The notes under the pieces: generated by a model
Told to the model about the DNA's origin: nothing
Databases searched by the model: none
What the model saw: only the letters and a program-made list of their open reading frames with translations
Made by a program: the position numbers and the translations under genes
From: Viola odorata
Lineage: Eukaryota; Streptophyta; Magnoliopsida; Malpighiales; Violaceae
Direction: 5' to 3'
Assembly: GCA_963691705.1 (NCBI GenBank)
Contig: OY829538.1
Location: 51,797,151-51,861,150 of the forward strand
Length of the DNA: 64,000 bases
In this document: positions 11,974 to 25,200 of the stretch, in pieces
Layout of the letters: every line of letters starts with the position of its first letter
Position numbering within the stretch: position 1 is the first letter of the stretch

Positions 11974-13137
11974 CTCATCTTGCAACAAAAAGGCCCCCTG
12001 TACTATTTTTTAAAACAAAAATTTATCTTGTCTTTTAAAAATTCTATTCAACTTCCCCTATATTAAGGGTCAACAACAAAAGTCTGATCTCTGTTAGTCA
12101 AACTAACAGACCGTTAGTGTTGACATGCTACAGGTTTTTTTTTTAAACCTATTATAGCAGGTAATTAAGTATTAAATAATATAATTAATTTAAAGAATCC
12201 AAAAATATAATCTAATTAATTTAAAAGATCAGAAAAAATATAAAAATTCCAAAAAAAATTAATTAATCTAAAAATTAAAAAATTAATGTAAAAATCATAT
12301 AAAAAATGTACAATTTCTCAAAAAAAATTGAAAAATTCTAAAAAAATTGTAAAAATTCTATAAAAATTGTAAGAATTCCAAAAAAAATGTTAATTAATCT
12401 AAAAATTCAAAACAAAATGTAAAAAATTCAAAAAAAAATTAAAAATCCAGAAACAAATGTAAAAATAACAAAACAAATGTTAAAATTCCAAAAAAATATT
12501 CAAATTCCAAAAAAAAAATTAATTATTCTAAAAATTCAGAAAAATGATAAAAATCCAAAAAAATATTAAAATTCTAAAAAAAAATTGTCAAATTCCAAAA
12601 AAGATGTTAATTAATCTAAAAATCCAGAAAATGTTAAAATAAGGAACTTTTACATTTTTTGGAATTTTTACATTTGTTTGGGATTTTTACAATTTTTTTG
12701 AATTTTTTACATATTTTTCAAAATTTTAATATTTTTTTGGGAATTTGTACATTTTTCAGGGATTTTAGATTAATTAATTTTGTTTTGAATTTTTTACATT
12801 TTTTGGAGTTTTTACAAAATTGTTTTGAAATTTGTACATTTGTTTGGAATTTTTACAATTTTTAAAAAAAATTTAACATTTTTCTGTGTTAATTAATTTT
12901 TTTTTTGGAATTTTTACATGTTTTTGTAAATTTTTACAATTTGTTTAGAATTTTTACATTTTTTTTAATTAAAGTCAACGGTTACTAAGGGTCAACACTA
13001 ACGGTCTGTTAGTCAAACTAACAGAGACCGGACTTTTGCCGTTGACCCTTAGTACATGGGAGGTTGAATAGAATTTTTAAAAGACATGAGAGGTTTCTAT
13101 TTTAAAAATAGTATAAAGACCTTTTTGTTATTACCCC
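11974..13137. mobile_element. Diverged long-TIR MULE-type element
   Basis: The two ends are long inverted repeats of about 150 bp: ACAAAAAGG, CCTGTACTATTTTT-like, ATTCTATTCAACCTCC-like, then CTAACAGACCGTTAGTGTTG. The interior is a low-complexity array of AAAAATT/GTAAAAATTCC words that turns into its complement half-way. The 68-codon phenylalanine-rich frame at 12659-12865 is a by-product of this. No clean 9-bp target duplication was found, so it is an older member of the family seen intact at 13313-14051. Confidence 0.6.
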
Positions 13138-13312
13138 ATATATAAACTAGGACCATGTTTAGCTAACTCTAGCGTGTTTGTGTAATTTATATTTTCTAAA
13201 GTTACACTAAATAATATGAAAAAATTATATTTCTGTAAGTTGTAAGTTTTGTGTAAGCTTTAAGTCTTTTTATTGATTTTTTATAGACATTAATATAAAA
13301 TGAATATAATAA

Positions 13313-14051
13313 GAGGTAATAGCATAAAGACCCCCTGTACTATTTTTTAAAACAGAAACCTCCCCTGTACTTCAAAAAGTCAAATTGACCTCCCCTGTAC
13401 TATCGGTCAGAAGCATTCCGTTGGTTTGTACCAGTCAAACTAACAGATTTCACTTTTTGACCGTTGACTTTGATTAAAATATTCAGAAAAATTATAAAAA
13501 ATTCAAAAAAAATGTAAAAAATCCAAAAAAAATGTAAAAAATATATAAAAAATTGTAAAAAATCCCAAAAAATGTATAAATTATATAAAAAAAATTATGT
13601 AACCTAAAAATCCAGAAAAAAAATGTAAAATTAAAAAAAAAATCAAAAAAAGTTAATTAATCTAAAAATTCAGAAAAAATTGTAAAATTGGATTTTTTAT
13701 ATTTTTTTGGAATTTTTTACAATTTTTTTGGATTTATTAATTTTTTTTGAATTTTTACATTTCTTTGGGAATTTTTAAAATTTGTTTATAGATTTTTTAC
13801 ATTTTTTTGGGATTTTTTACAATTTTTTATAAATTTTTTACATTTTTTTACATTTTTTTAGATTTTTTACAATTTTTCTGAATATTTTATTTAAAGTCAA
13901 CGGTCAACACTAACGGTCTGTTAGTTTGACTGACGGAGACCAAGCAAATGCTTCTGACCGATAGTACAGGGGAGGTTAATTTGACTTTTTGAAGTACAGG
14001 GGAGGTTTCTGTTTTAAAAAATAGTACAGGGGGTCTTTATGCTATTACCTC
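13313..14051. mobile_element. Non-autonomous Mutator-like element (MULE-MITE)
   Basis: The 739-bp element begins GAGGTAATAGCATAAAGACC and ends with the exact complement; the inverted repeats continue for over 100 bp. It is flanked by a perfect 9-bp duplication, ATATAATAA (13304-13312 and 14052-14060), the length expected for Mutator transposases. The interior is an AT-rich array of AATCCAAAAAAATGTAAAA-type words with no coding capacity. Close relatives lie at 48955-49652 and 57232-57950. Confidence 0.85.
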
Positions 14052-14170
14052 ATATAATAATCATGTTAGGAAAATAAAGCATCAAATATATAACTTATTA
14101 AAGGGATATTTTGGAGTGAGCTGATTCCGAAAGTCACGCCAACTTTAAACATATTTTGTCTTGCAAACTT

Positions 14171-17065
14171 TTACACGGAAACATTATTAGGAATTCCCTT
14201 ACCAGTAAGTCCACTCTCACTTGTAGGAATCATCAGGGTATATGGAAGCTTAACTGGACCGAGCCGGTTTTTCTATTTTTCATCTTTGTTCTATCTCTAT
14301 AATCCTGTCCTCAATTCCTGCCAATTTGTTTCCAAATTCCCGAAATGCTTCCGCAGGTTTCGTGTCTGCTGTCCATTAAGGAGTCTCTCTGGCCGAGATA
14401 AATCTCATCAGATGAATGTTTCGGCAGAAGTTCTATCAGTGAAATTACTGCAAAGTGTCTGAAGCTGAGAACTATCGGTTTTCAGGAAAATCTTGTCAGG
14501 ATTTGTTTCAAGTTCCTGGTACTCAGGAGAGCTCTGCTCAGGCATGAACCTACGACTTTTGGTCGGGTGTGGAAGCCGGCATAAGCATATTTTAAGCCAC
14601 CAGATCTCATATTTCTTAACCCCGTGCCCCTCCTCTCGGATTTCCTTCCACCAGGATTGGAATTCAATGTCCTTTTGCACCACTTCAACAGTCTCATAGA
14701 CTCATAGTAGAATGAGCAGTGGCTTCTAACCCAATCATTGATAGCAGACTATATCTCAAGCCCATCAACCACGTATGGATAGTCTTTTATAAGTAAGCGA
14801 AGACCGTGCGGGGAATTAGGATCCTCAACTGCCATTCCTCTGAAGAAAACAAGGAAGTATCATGTAAGAAATGCAGTAGGGCAATCTGACACTATTTTTC
14901 AAACATTATCGTAGTGTTAGAATGATTGTATGCTAATCCATTGTCCGATTTAGTAGAAAGTAAGGAGATAATGACGAGCAAAAACAACAAGAGGGATACA
15001 AGTTTGTCTGAGCCTTTCATTGTGCCCCGAGACGACGAATGACAATAGGATTTAAACCAGCTAGCATTTCTCTACCAAATTCTTCATCAGTCCTCCAAGC
15101 AGAAGCATCCTCTGCACCAAATTGTAAGATCATCCCCATAATTGAATGAAAAGAAAGGATTTTACGACGGAGTAGGAAATGCCAGAATAGTATCAGACAA
15201 ACAATATCTACCTTTAATTACACCAGGCAGAGGAAATTCAAAAAATTCTTTAACATCTCAAGCCGAACTTTGTAAGGAAATCCAATAGAAGTTTCTTCAA
15301 CAAACTGCTGTCTTGTTGGTAACTTTCAGGTAACTGAATCTGTAGATTTTCAATTCATCCTCAAAGGAATCAAACTCTTCAGGGGTGCGGTCGAATAGGC
15401 CTTGTAGGGCATGCTTGCCAAGCTGAGCAATGGATACAAATCCAAAGGCAAGAAATTCTGACAGCTTCAGGCTGCTAAATCATTCATCACTTGGGACATA
15501 TATGGATAATCCCTTCAGAAGCGGTAACCTGCTTTCGCTGTCAGGATCTACACAACATCAAACATGACTCGCTAACTATATATAGTAGAACTTTATAAAT
15601 GAAAACAACCATGAACTAATGAGTGTACTTCTCAATGAATAATGACCTGTTTCTGTAGGTTTTCGGCCTGTTCTTCCCCTACGCGGATAAGGGTACTCAG
15701 CCAATCCTCCAAGTACTGGACGAGCATAGCTCGGATCCTTGTCAGGATCTCCCAAATCATTGTAGTATGCGTAGTCATAGATGCGATCCCATTCCTGAAG
15801 CTCTCCTTTCCCATCTCCTCTCAGGTTCAACAATTCTTCTTCCCGGTACACGTGAAGCCCCATCGGAGCCTCATCAGGAAGATAAGACTACAGAAACAGA
15901 TAGAAAACTTTTGTTACTGACTTTAACTTTATGTAACAGGAAAGCCATAGTTTGAAACCAAAAATGCAATTTGTAGCAGAATCTATAACAGACAAGAATT
16001 AATTACAATTTCCTTGTTTGTGAAGAAAATGCGATCTGTCTTGTAATGTTTTGCTGGGTAGATCCATGAATTTCAAACAAAATGAATCCGATCTTGGCCT
16101 GGAATTTCTTCAAGAGTGACAGTCTTGAGATTGAATTCATTATGGTTATGATTATTTTTTACCAGAAGTGCTCCTGGAACACCAACTTTTTCATCCCAGT
16201 TAAAGGTGTACATTTGAATGTGGATTCACTTGCAGAAATCTTGTCTTCAAATTCCAAATATGCAACCTCTCCTACTTTCCCTTTCATATCACTCTGCAAA
16301 GACACCATTATAAATCATGTCAAATCCAACATCATAATAATCTTAAAATTTTGTTTTCTTTTTTAGATTAATATGCATCCGCATCTACTTCGCGCCCAAA
16401 ATAAATAACGTCATACGTACGGGAATATTTTAGTATTTTTTTTAGACTTAATGAGTGTTTTGGTCTCTGCATTTGGTAACTTTTCTCGAATAACGTCTTA
16501 CATTTACTATTTTTCATAAGATTTAAAAATACCTAAATTTTATAGGTAACATTTAAAATATAATGACAATTTAATTCAAATGGAAATTAAAAAATAAGGT
16601 CAATCTTGTTGGAGGGATTAACTGAGATTAATGTAACGTGCAATTTTAGAATTTGTTTTTTTAAGGAAAGATATCATTCATTAAAATGAATCGGTGCAAT
16701 TATAGATTTAGTAAATGTTAAATGTTATTTGAAAAAAGTTTGATAAATGCAAGGACCAAAACGTGTAAATCCAACTTTTTAAATACTATATGATTTTTGT
16801 AACATTTTTAAAAAGAAAATAATCCGAGTAAATCTTTCGTTAATAACTCGCACCAACCACATAGTTGACGCATAAAATTGATATAAAATAGCAAAAGATT
16901 AAGTAGCTCACCTTCACAGTTATAATGAGTTGGAGAGAGTCAACACGGCCTGAGAACTTATGGAAATCATGGAAGCCAAAACATTCTTCTTGCTCACCAA
17001 CACAGCAACGCCTTTGATTTTCTGGCCCTGATCAATGTCGCCGGAAATCATCTTATGAACAATGT
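14171..17065 (-). pseudogene. 9-lipoxygenase pseudogene
   Basis: Plant 9-lipoxygenases oxygenate linoleic and linolenic acid. The pieces follow family order: PLAT/LH2 domain exons (about 17065-16911 and 16300-16000), the [24 protein letters not shown] block (about 15835), an Ala-Trp-Arg-Thr-Asp-Glu-Glu-Phe block (about 15100), the [19 protein letters not shown] block (14840), Arg-Arg-Phe-Met-Pro-Glu near 14550, and the C-terminus Gly-Ile-Pro-Asn-Asn-Val-Ser-Val-stop at 14171. No transit peptide is seen, fitting a cytosolic 9-LOX. Defects: Cys to TGA in His-Phe-Val-x-Asn-Ser-Trp (about 16078), Arg CGA to TGA near 15490, Trp to TAG near 14755, frameshifts near 14690 and 14560, and loss of the exon with the iron-ligand histidines between about 15020 and 14840. 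It is not functional. Confidence 0.9.
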
Positions 17066-18860
17066 CTTGAAGCTTTTTTTTTGGGGGACCGAATGTTTAA
17101 TATTGTTGGTTCTAATTAAGGCCTTTGGCTTATGGTACAACTTTCAATGATGGAGGAAAAATGTGATATCGTATGGTATTTAAAGAAGAAAAAGAAGGAC
17201 ACTTACCCTTTTGAGATTTGAGTTTACAATTAATAAATGAGTTTGAACCATTTTGGGCAAAGAAATGATTTTTTTTGTTTATAAGTGTGGTGCTCAGATT
17301 CGAACTTGAATCTAAGTAATCAATTAGATACATGTGTATTGATTTGCCATGATTTTTTTCTTAGGGTGCATAGCTAAAATTGTACGACAAAAATTAAAAT
17401 ATGTATTGTTATGAGAAATATTATTTTTAAATAATTATAGAAATTATTAATCATAATTGTGATATCAATTTTTTTTTATAAACAGAGTTTAAGGTGGGTT
17501 CCTTCGGAGTTCTATTCATTTTATACTAATCCTTCGTATTTATCCCATCAAACTTCTCAATTCTCCCACAATAATTCTAAAAAATCTAGCTTCTTTTTTT
17601 AATCCTTCATTTTGCCCCCAAATCTTTAAATTTTCACATAAGTTCTATTCTATTTTTTTCTTCATGAATTCCTCATATCTTTTCTCTTGAAAAAATTATC
17701 TAATTCGCCAATTTAGAAATTTCACTCAAACTTTACTATATTATTCGAAACCTTTTATCTTCAAAAAATACTAATAATGATTGTGGATTATAGTGAAGTG
17801 GTAACTGACTTATCCACTCTTAACTCATCTTTTGCGTCCCCATCCAAAGAATGAAGAAGTATTATATGCAAAAAGTTAACTTGTCCAATTAGTTAATTAT
17901 CAACAAAAATAAATTTTTACATGAGAAATAAATAAATAAATTTAAAAAATCTTTGAGGGGGTGGACTGGCCGCGGCACCTGCTTGCCACCCCCTCCCTCC
18001 GCCACTGCCCAACGCTAGGCTTTCCCGATCTCGTCACTAGAGAAGTTTCATACGTTAAGTTTGTTCTTCTTTTTAGCACATGTTTTTCTTAAGTTTATTT
18101 ATTTGCATTAAAATTAGTTTTGTGGATAAAGTTGGTCGTTAAAAGGTAGAGAGCTCCCAACCGTTAATTTATCTATATATAAAAATTAAATTAGCTATAA
18201 ATTTTTTTGTGAAAATTATGTCAAACCATTTACGCATTAACTACTTATAGTTAGCTTAAGTTTGTTTTATTTATTTATTTATTTTCTATTTTTCAAACTC
18301 GAACATTAAATTTAGAATAAGAATGAACAATTCTTTTAACATTCGACCAAAGGTAATAATTGGTCTTAAATTTACTATTCTTCAATCTCCTACATGAAAC
18401 TTGGGTTAAAAACTAGCTTGCTAATGATTTCCTTAAGATCGTAAACTACATAGTCACGCAACGAATTTATGAGAGAGGGTGAAAACCCAATTAAAGAACA
18501 TGATCCAGAAAATCCAGTTGGGTATTGGTATCTGCCCCCATCAAACAATTTCTAATTTCTTCTGCTTTTTCTACTAGGCAAGACCTATACGAAGGGAAAG
18601 ACCATACGGTAGAAAGTGTTCATACATTCAGTTCATGTCAAATGCAATAATGCAATAGAATATTTATGAATATTATAAGTGATGAGCCTAAACATTCATA
18701 TTATATTTACAATCTCATTCGTGTACATTGTACACATCCATTTTCTTAATTTCGTCTAAGGATTTGGACTGAACGGGTACAAGTTTGCATGCTGCCTGTT
18801 CCTAAAACGACCCTAACGAGCTTTAAAATCTTAAAACTAACTAAAAGAAATTGTTCACAA
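17066..18860. other. Intergenic region
   Basis: AT-rich sequence with a short GC-richer patch at about 17955-18040 that looks like mobile-element debris. The ORF at 17333-17130 (minus) has no recognisable motif. Confidence 0.5.
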
Positions 18861-18867
18861 TTTCCAG

Positions 18868-18929
18868 TTATCATACAACAGTGAAACATGTCTTGGTTTT
18901 TATTATCATACAACAGTGAAACATGTCTT
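18868..18929. repeat. 35-bp period tandem duplication
   Basis: The 27-bp word beginning TTATCATACAACAGTGAAAC and ending CATGTCTT occurs at 18868-18894 and again, without change, at 18903-18929. It lies in the probable 3' UTR or downstream flank of the XS/XH gene. It looks like a recent local duplication. Confidence 0.85.
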
Positions 18930-19071
18930 CCTGCAGATTAGCAGAAGACTTTGATGACTGACTTGAATAATCCCTGCCTGTCCGAAAAGACGCAAAACAG
19001 GAACATTACAACATAAATAAACACTAAAACATCCTACACATTAAAGACTAGGAATCAAGAAAAGTCAGGCA

Positions 19072-19336
19072 CTAGTCCTTTCCATCTTTCCTGAAAACTT
19101 CTCCAACACGAGGATACTCGGTGCGTTGGATGGCAGACTGATAATAGTTGGGTTCGGAGCAAGCTGCCCCCACGACAACGAGAGCAGAAATACCAATAAC
19201 AGGGAAATTCAGTTGTTTACATGAAATATATTATTACTAGAAACTTGCACAAACACGGCAGCTCCTTTTATTTCCTGGTATCCCTGCAACAAGTGCTTTG
19301 GCATAAGGGTCACTCCATATCAGCAATGGACATTCC
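19072..19336 (-). other. Exon-like stretches downstream of the XS/XH stop
   Basis: Two minus-strand stretches look more like coding sequence than 3' UTR. The upper one (19336 to about 19250) follows a good acceptor (CTTACAG) and reads CPLLIWSDPYAKALVAGIPG and on. The lower one (about 19215 to the TAG at 19072) has a hydrophobic run, then Cys-Ser-Glu-Pro-Asn-Tyr-Tyr-Gln and a charged tail ending RKDGKD. I could not join them with convincing splice sites and do not recognise them. They could be alternative 3' exons, the end of a lost neighbour gene, or chance. Confidence 0.25.
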
Positions 19337-19731
19337 TGTAAGTACCATCAATTGTTCAGCTTCAAAGCAATGATAGAACATTACATTAATACCTCTTCTT
19401 TTCTTTAGTGTTTAAGAAAATAACCAGAATACAAATAAATCAACCAAATTTAGTATGCATATATATACCTTATCAAGAACACATCACATCATGAAAAGGC
19501 AACGTAGATAAACTGAAAATATCATTGGTAAATAATTTTCCACATCTTTGCTTAATTCCTAAAAAAATATATCCAACACCCAAACCATAAGTGCAACAGG
19601 AAGAGCAGAGAAAGACTGTTATGTTTTTCCAAGAGATTAGAACAAGATGCGCTAACAATGACACGATATCAGAGGGGGGAAAGTGGAAATGACGAAGTTT
19701 GTATTTTCACCTCAGAGAACTGTACTAACCT

Positions 19732-22700
19732 TCAAACATCCCTCTTGCGTCTAATTATTTGCCATTTTTGCACCAAGAATGAAGCGCCCTCTCCAAGAGT
19801 GGCCTTTCTCCCTTCCTTGTAGTTCCACAGTTCAGACGTTATATACCTTCCACTGGGGTTGTATTCATTTATCTGCACTAAAGCTGATGTCACAGCACTG
19901 TAACAATCATCTCCCATCTCAGCCTTCAGACCTTTCAATTTTTCATCCTCACAGTCAATTATTTCCTGAACCAGCAAACAAATTTAACCTCATCATTGTT
20001 AAAAGAAGTAGCGACCAGGGTGGTGAAGACAAAAGACTTTTTGTAAAGTCGTACCAAAAAGTAAACAGAAAGGAGAAAAGTAGAGTATATAGAAATCTTG
20101 CAACGAAATCATTACTCAAACATGTCACGCTTTTCAACTTGTAAATACAGTAAGGAAACCTGTCAACACCTTTAAGACTTCAGCATACTATAAACTCTAA
20201 AGTAATTGTTCAAAGGACACTGCTATAAAATTACAGCATATATGCTTGGCAGCATAAACATTTTAACAGCAGAAGATATTTGCGGTAAACCATAGACACC
20301 ACTGCAGATAGATGCAAGCAAAGATCACAGACTGAAATCAAGGCAGTTCATGCAAAACTGTTGAGACAAGTCTGAGAGAAGGGTCTATCTACTTTATGTT
20401 ATCCGTTTTAGCTATTCATGTAAAATTAGCTTTGAATGTCAATAGTATTTATGAAGATCGAATCTAATTTCTTCAGAACATATAAACCTAGTTCGGTTAA
20501 AACTGACAGTTTCTGGGAGAGAGATGGAGAGAAGCAAAGCAAACTGTGTCGTCATGCTACCTTAAAATGAAGTTCCAGCTTGCAGAACCTACCACATCAG
20601 AGTAATCTACAGACAGCACATAGTATCGGACCTTCTGGTAATTAAACATAAGTAAACAGCCACCAAAATTCGAACTACAATAACAATAGTCAGAATAATA
20701 TTCCATTGCATGAAGATCTCCGAGCACTTGGCTATGGTATCGTAATATGGTGGATGCACAAGAGAATACAACAAGTATGCAAACGATATTCTTTTTAATA
20801 TAAGAAGCGGCCAGGTGTCATGAGATAGTTGATAAAGACACACCTTGGCTTTCCCATCAACCTCAAAAACTTTGAAAGGATGCCAATCTGGATCCTTAAG
20901 ATATTCCTCCCACAACGAGCAAAGTTCTGAGGATCTTTCCTCAGCTTCTTCCTCAGAATATCTTCTCTTCATTACTTCAAAGAATGGCCTATTATCAAGC
21001 TCTCCCATTCTCTTAACACCAATTTCAGCGCGATTGAACAATTCTTTCAAGCCCTACAGAGTAAATGAGTTAATAAGATTATCTGAACTGAAGAATGGAT
21101 AGTTATGTGAGTAGTAATCAAAGATCAAGTGCAACTTAATGAGCTATCTATAAAAACTGGATAGTACCAAGACTGTACCTTTCTCAGACAGAATTTAACA
21201 CCCAACTATATTTTAGGACAGCAGTGTGAATGCAATGTAGAATAAAAACAACCCACGTCAATAACAAAAGAGCAAAATCACCAACCACAAGTAAATAGCT
21301 AGTAATTCACAACCACATCAATATTCCTCATATCCTTTGTACTACCATGTCAGGAGAGCGTGTGCGCGAATGTATGTATACCCTGCTCCGTTCGAAGTCA
21401 TTTCTTCAATTTATTTATTCCCTAAATAACCATCCAGCATCATTATGAATGTGGAATGTAGGTTCTCGCCAAATTATGTTATAACAGTTGAGAGATGAAA
21501 ACTTTGAGATGGCATACAAACATTAGCGCATAGTTGACACCTCAAGAAACTAAGAAATTAACAGGAGTCAACTTTTGTAATACTAAAATAGACAGAAAAT
21601 ACTAGCTACTCACGTTGATTATCTCTTTACGGGCATCCTGCAGCTCATCGTTGCTCTTGCGCTCACTGACAACAAGAGTTTGGTTCAGAGCTTCTACATC
21701 TTCAAGTTCTGCTTCTTTTTCTCTCAATTTCTTTATCATTTCATCCATCTTTCTCAGAACTTCTGCATCGCCCCCATTTTCCATGTGCTTTATGACATCT
21801 AAAGATCCTCTCATTCCCTGTATTTCAAGCTCCAGTGCTTGCTTTGCATCTAGCTGTTGTTGCAATTTCATGATCCTATTGTGAAGTTCCTCTTTTTGCC
21901 TCTGTATAAAATTACTAGTCAAAATCAGAACTTCAGCACACTGCTTTTTGCAACTTCAGTATGTGAACAGGCCTAAAATTGACAAAGACATGCTCAATCA
22001 AGAACTTCAAAAAGAAAGCATCAAACCTCCTGATCTTTAGCCAATTTCACTACATCCTCATCGGCTTTTTGTTGCTCCAAAGAAGCCAGTTGAAGCGAGC
22101 TATTTCTAATTGCAAACTGAGGCCACACACACACACACATCCACACACAAAAATAAAAATTCAGTAGTTTCAAAGCTCATTAAAATGACCAATGTATACA
22201 AGCAGATTATCATAACAAGCATGCCAGCTAAAGCTAAAAAAATAACAAAGAAGTTGCAACAATTGGAATAAGCAGTATTTTTCATGCCATGTAAAATAAA
22301 TGAAATTTAACAAATTCCACATATACCACCTTGAGAGAGAAAAGTCTACTCCCTGATAATGAGAAAACCATTCAGAAAACTAACACGCAGGGTACTTCAA
22401 GCATGCTTTTACAGATATGCTTCAAGCCGTGGTTTTTCACATTCTTTTTATTGGAAGAGTAGATTCTTTAAAGAAAGAAACAAGCAATTGACACAAGGGG
22501 CAGTTTTAATGAAATGCAAAAACAGGTCTCAAGTGATTTTAGTTTATTAGAGACTGGCAACAGTTCCCATTCCGTATTTCTGATGATATTGCTATTGAAA
22601 TGTTGTGACTAAAAGCAATGATTTTAGCTACCTCATGTCCTTCAAGGTCAAATAAACACTGACATCAGATAATCATAAATTAGCTGCATTAGTAGGGTAG

Positions 22701-24407
22701 CAGAAATTTAGCTACCATTTTAAGATTTTAATTGATCGGCTCAACATTTGTAGGCGAGAATCTTAAGAACAAGGATTGCACTAATCAAGCACAATACCTT
22801 TTCAATCTCTTCGGAAACCCTTTTTCTGTCACTTTCATTTTGCGCTTCACGCTTTTCCAGTTCTGCCTTACGCATCTCAAGTTCTTTTTTCTGAGATTCC
22901 AGTTGTGACTTTTGCTTTTCATGGTCATTCAATATCTTCTGAAAATGATCCCGCGCACTCATTTGGATTTTTCTCATATCTGCAAGCAAATACAAGTATG
23001 ACATAAATAAATCAATTTCTCTCTAACAGCATGGTGCTGAGGAAAAAAAAACAGAAGCTGCTATCTCTTAAGGACCCTGCATTATAACAAACAGAACTTC
23101 TGGAAATCTAAAATACTACAGAGATAACCACATTGTTTTTTCATAATTGAGCTGCAGCAAGTAGAGGAAAATCACACCGGATGACATAAGAAAGCACCTT
23201 CATTATATGCTTGAAGAAGCTTTTCTTTCTCTTGCTCCAAATCATTAAGGGACTGCATAGTCTCAGAACACTTTTGCTTCATTTCTTCCTCTTGCCTAGT
23301 CCTGGTCTGGAAAACATTTGTAAGATTAGTGACAAGTTTGTCCTGCTTTCTTGCTTCTTCCTCCATGATTTCAGAAATTGTTCTAAGGTCTCCTATCTTT
23401 CTCAGGTGGTCTCCAATAATATGGTTGGAATTGTAGTCATCAGCTCGTGCAACCCAACAATAGACACCAGATTTTCCTTCACTGCTACCAAACCAGTCCT
23501 TTTTCCCATGACGATCTGCCTCAAAAGCCTTCTCAAATGACATTGCATTGTGCAAACCAGGCCAATCTTTATTGAATTCTACAACAGCACACCCTGAGTG
23601 ACCTCGGTAACTCCACAATGGATGAACCCTTGTGGGGTTAAATCCTCTCATTATCAACTCGTCCCTAAATTTAGATCCGCTGTCTCCAACAAATCGTCCA
23701 TCATCTGCCCTTCTAGTTGGAATGTTAACAACTATACCTGTCCAAGGCCAAACTAATTTCTCCTGCTGGCTGCAACCACTAAGGGCATCAGTCTCATCAT
23801 CTTCAGGCTTTGTTGAACTGCCAGCAGGTGCTAGATCATTTTCCAAGTACCTAAGCAATGCTAAGTGATTTGCCCTCCCATTATCAGTTCTCTTCTCCGC
23901 TGTACTCTTTCCCACCCCAGAAGCATGCTGGAGAAGATCCCTATAGAGATAATAAGGCTTTTTATTCTTGGGGCAGTAAGGGCAGGTGAAAACCTCGTCT
24001 GAGATTTTCACTTCAAGATTTCCATTCTTCAGCTGCTCATAAGCCTTATCTATGTATTCTAGCATTTCAGGATTTTCCTCATGGGGATCAACATCACCTG
24101 CAACTTTTGATGAACTACCAGCACCTGATAAATCATTTGCCAAGTACTTGACCAATGCAAGATGATTTGCCTTCTCCTTAGCAGTCCTTTTCTCTGATAC
24201 GCTGTTGCCTACCCCAGAAGCATGCTGGAGGAGATCCTGATATAGGTAATCTCGCTTTCGCTTCTTGGGACAGTAAGGGCAAGTGAAAGTCTCATCTGCA
24301 GTTTTCACTCGGAGTTTTCCATTCTTCAGTTCCTCGTAAAACTTGTCCCTATACTCCTCCATTTCAGAGTCACTCACATCCATCTCCTCATCAGAAAAGT
24401 AAGCCAT
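19732..24407 (-). CDS. XS/XH-domain protein, FDM/IDN2 family (RNA-directed DNA methylation)
   Basis: FDM/IDN2 proteins bind double-stranded RNA as dimers and act with Pol V transcripts in de novo DNA methylation. Six coding exons keep frame: 24407-23198, 22979-22798, 22116-22027, 21901-21614, 21053-20844, 19965-19732, giving 737 residues. Domains: zf-XS 1 (Cys43-x2-Cys46, His62), zf-XS 2 (Cys142-x2-Cys145, His161), XS (about 217-330, with WPWTGIVVNIPT), a long coiled coil (about 340-605) and a C-terminal XH domain (about 606-737, with EYNPSGRY and ELWNYKEGRKATL). The start at 24407 precedes an acidic leader that fits the family. A second zf-XS makes it longer than the single-finger form I know. 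A 5' UTR intron probably lies upstream. All key motifs are intact. Confidence 0.93.
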
Positions 24408-25200
24408 TGGCCGTCCTGAGGAGGTATCTCAATGGGTGATGCAGAATAACTCCTGAATTTGAAAGAATTGTCAAGCAAGTAGCAATGTCCTTTAGAGCTC
24501 TAAATAGGAAAAAACTATAAACCACAACACATAAGTTGGATATATAGCCTTAACAAACAAATCCAAATGAAAAAAAACATGGCAATCCGAGTCAGAAAGA
24601 ACAAAAAAAAAATCCTTCAAGCAATATCACAGCTCAGACTGCGAACTCAAGTATCAAAAACCCAATCTACAAAAATCAAACACCGGAAATATTCATTACA
24701 TTTTATACTCTGATCAACAAAATGAAACATCTAGAAATACCAAGAGAGGCTCTTAAATAACATGCAAGTTATGCAACACATCTCACATAAGTAAACATTA
24801 CCCATAAATTACAACTTCCAGAGCTACTTGGTAAATGAGTTTTTTTCAATTTCCTCTCAACAAACAAAGACCATGACCAGCATAAGCAGATCGGCATAAG
24901 ACGACCAAAATACACAATCTATCACCAAGAACTTACACTAAAACAAGAAGCAAACAGTGAAGCGATAACACATTGTGCATGTAGAGTTCAAACGAGCATG
25001 CAAAAGCATCTAAAAGAAAATTTCAAATCAAAACAAAATGTACAAAGGAGTAAACCGGCATGCAAACAGGAAAGTAGAGTACCTAAGCAGAAACGGAACT
25101 GGAGAAATGGAAGATTGTGACCAGAACTGATGAAGGAAGAAATAGAGGAGCTGGGTCTGTTGAAATTGGAGGGTATTTGGTCACAGGGGGAAAAGGACAA
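24408..25200 (-). other. 5' UTR of the XS/XH gene with a leader intron
   Basis: On the minus strand, TCAAATTCAG about 45 bases before the ATG is a good acceptor, and CTTAG/GTACTC near 25080 is a good donor. This suggests a leader intron of about 0.63 kb (25081 to about 24455) and a first non-coding exon ending near 25082. The open frames here (for example 25117-25407 plus) are not supported as genes. Confidence 0.5.

Noticed and set aside
12659..12865. Phenylalanine-rich 68-codon frame
   Set aside because: Product of the low-complexity TTTTT-rich interior of a MULE-type element.
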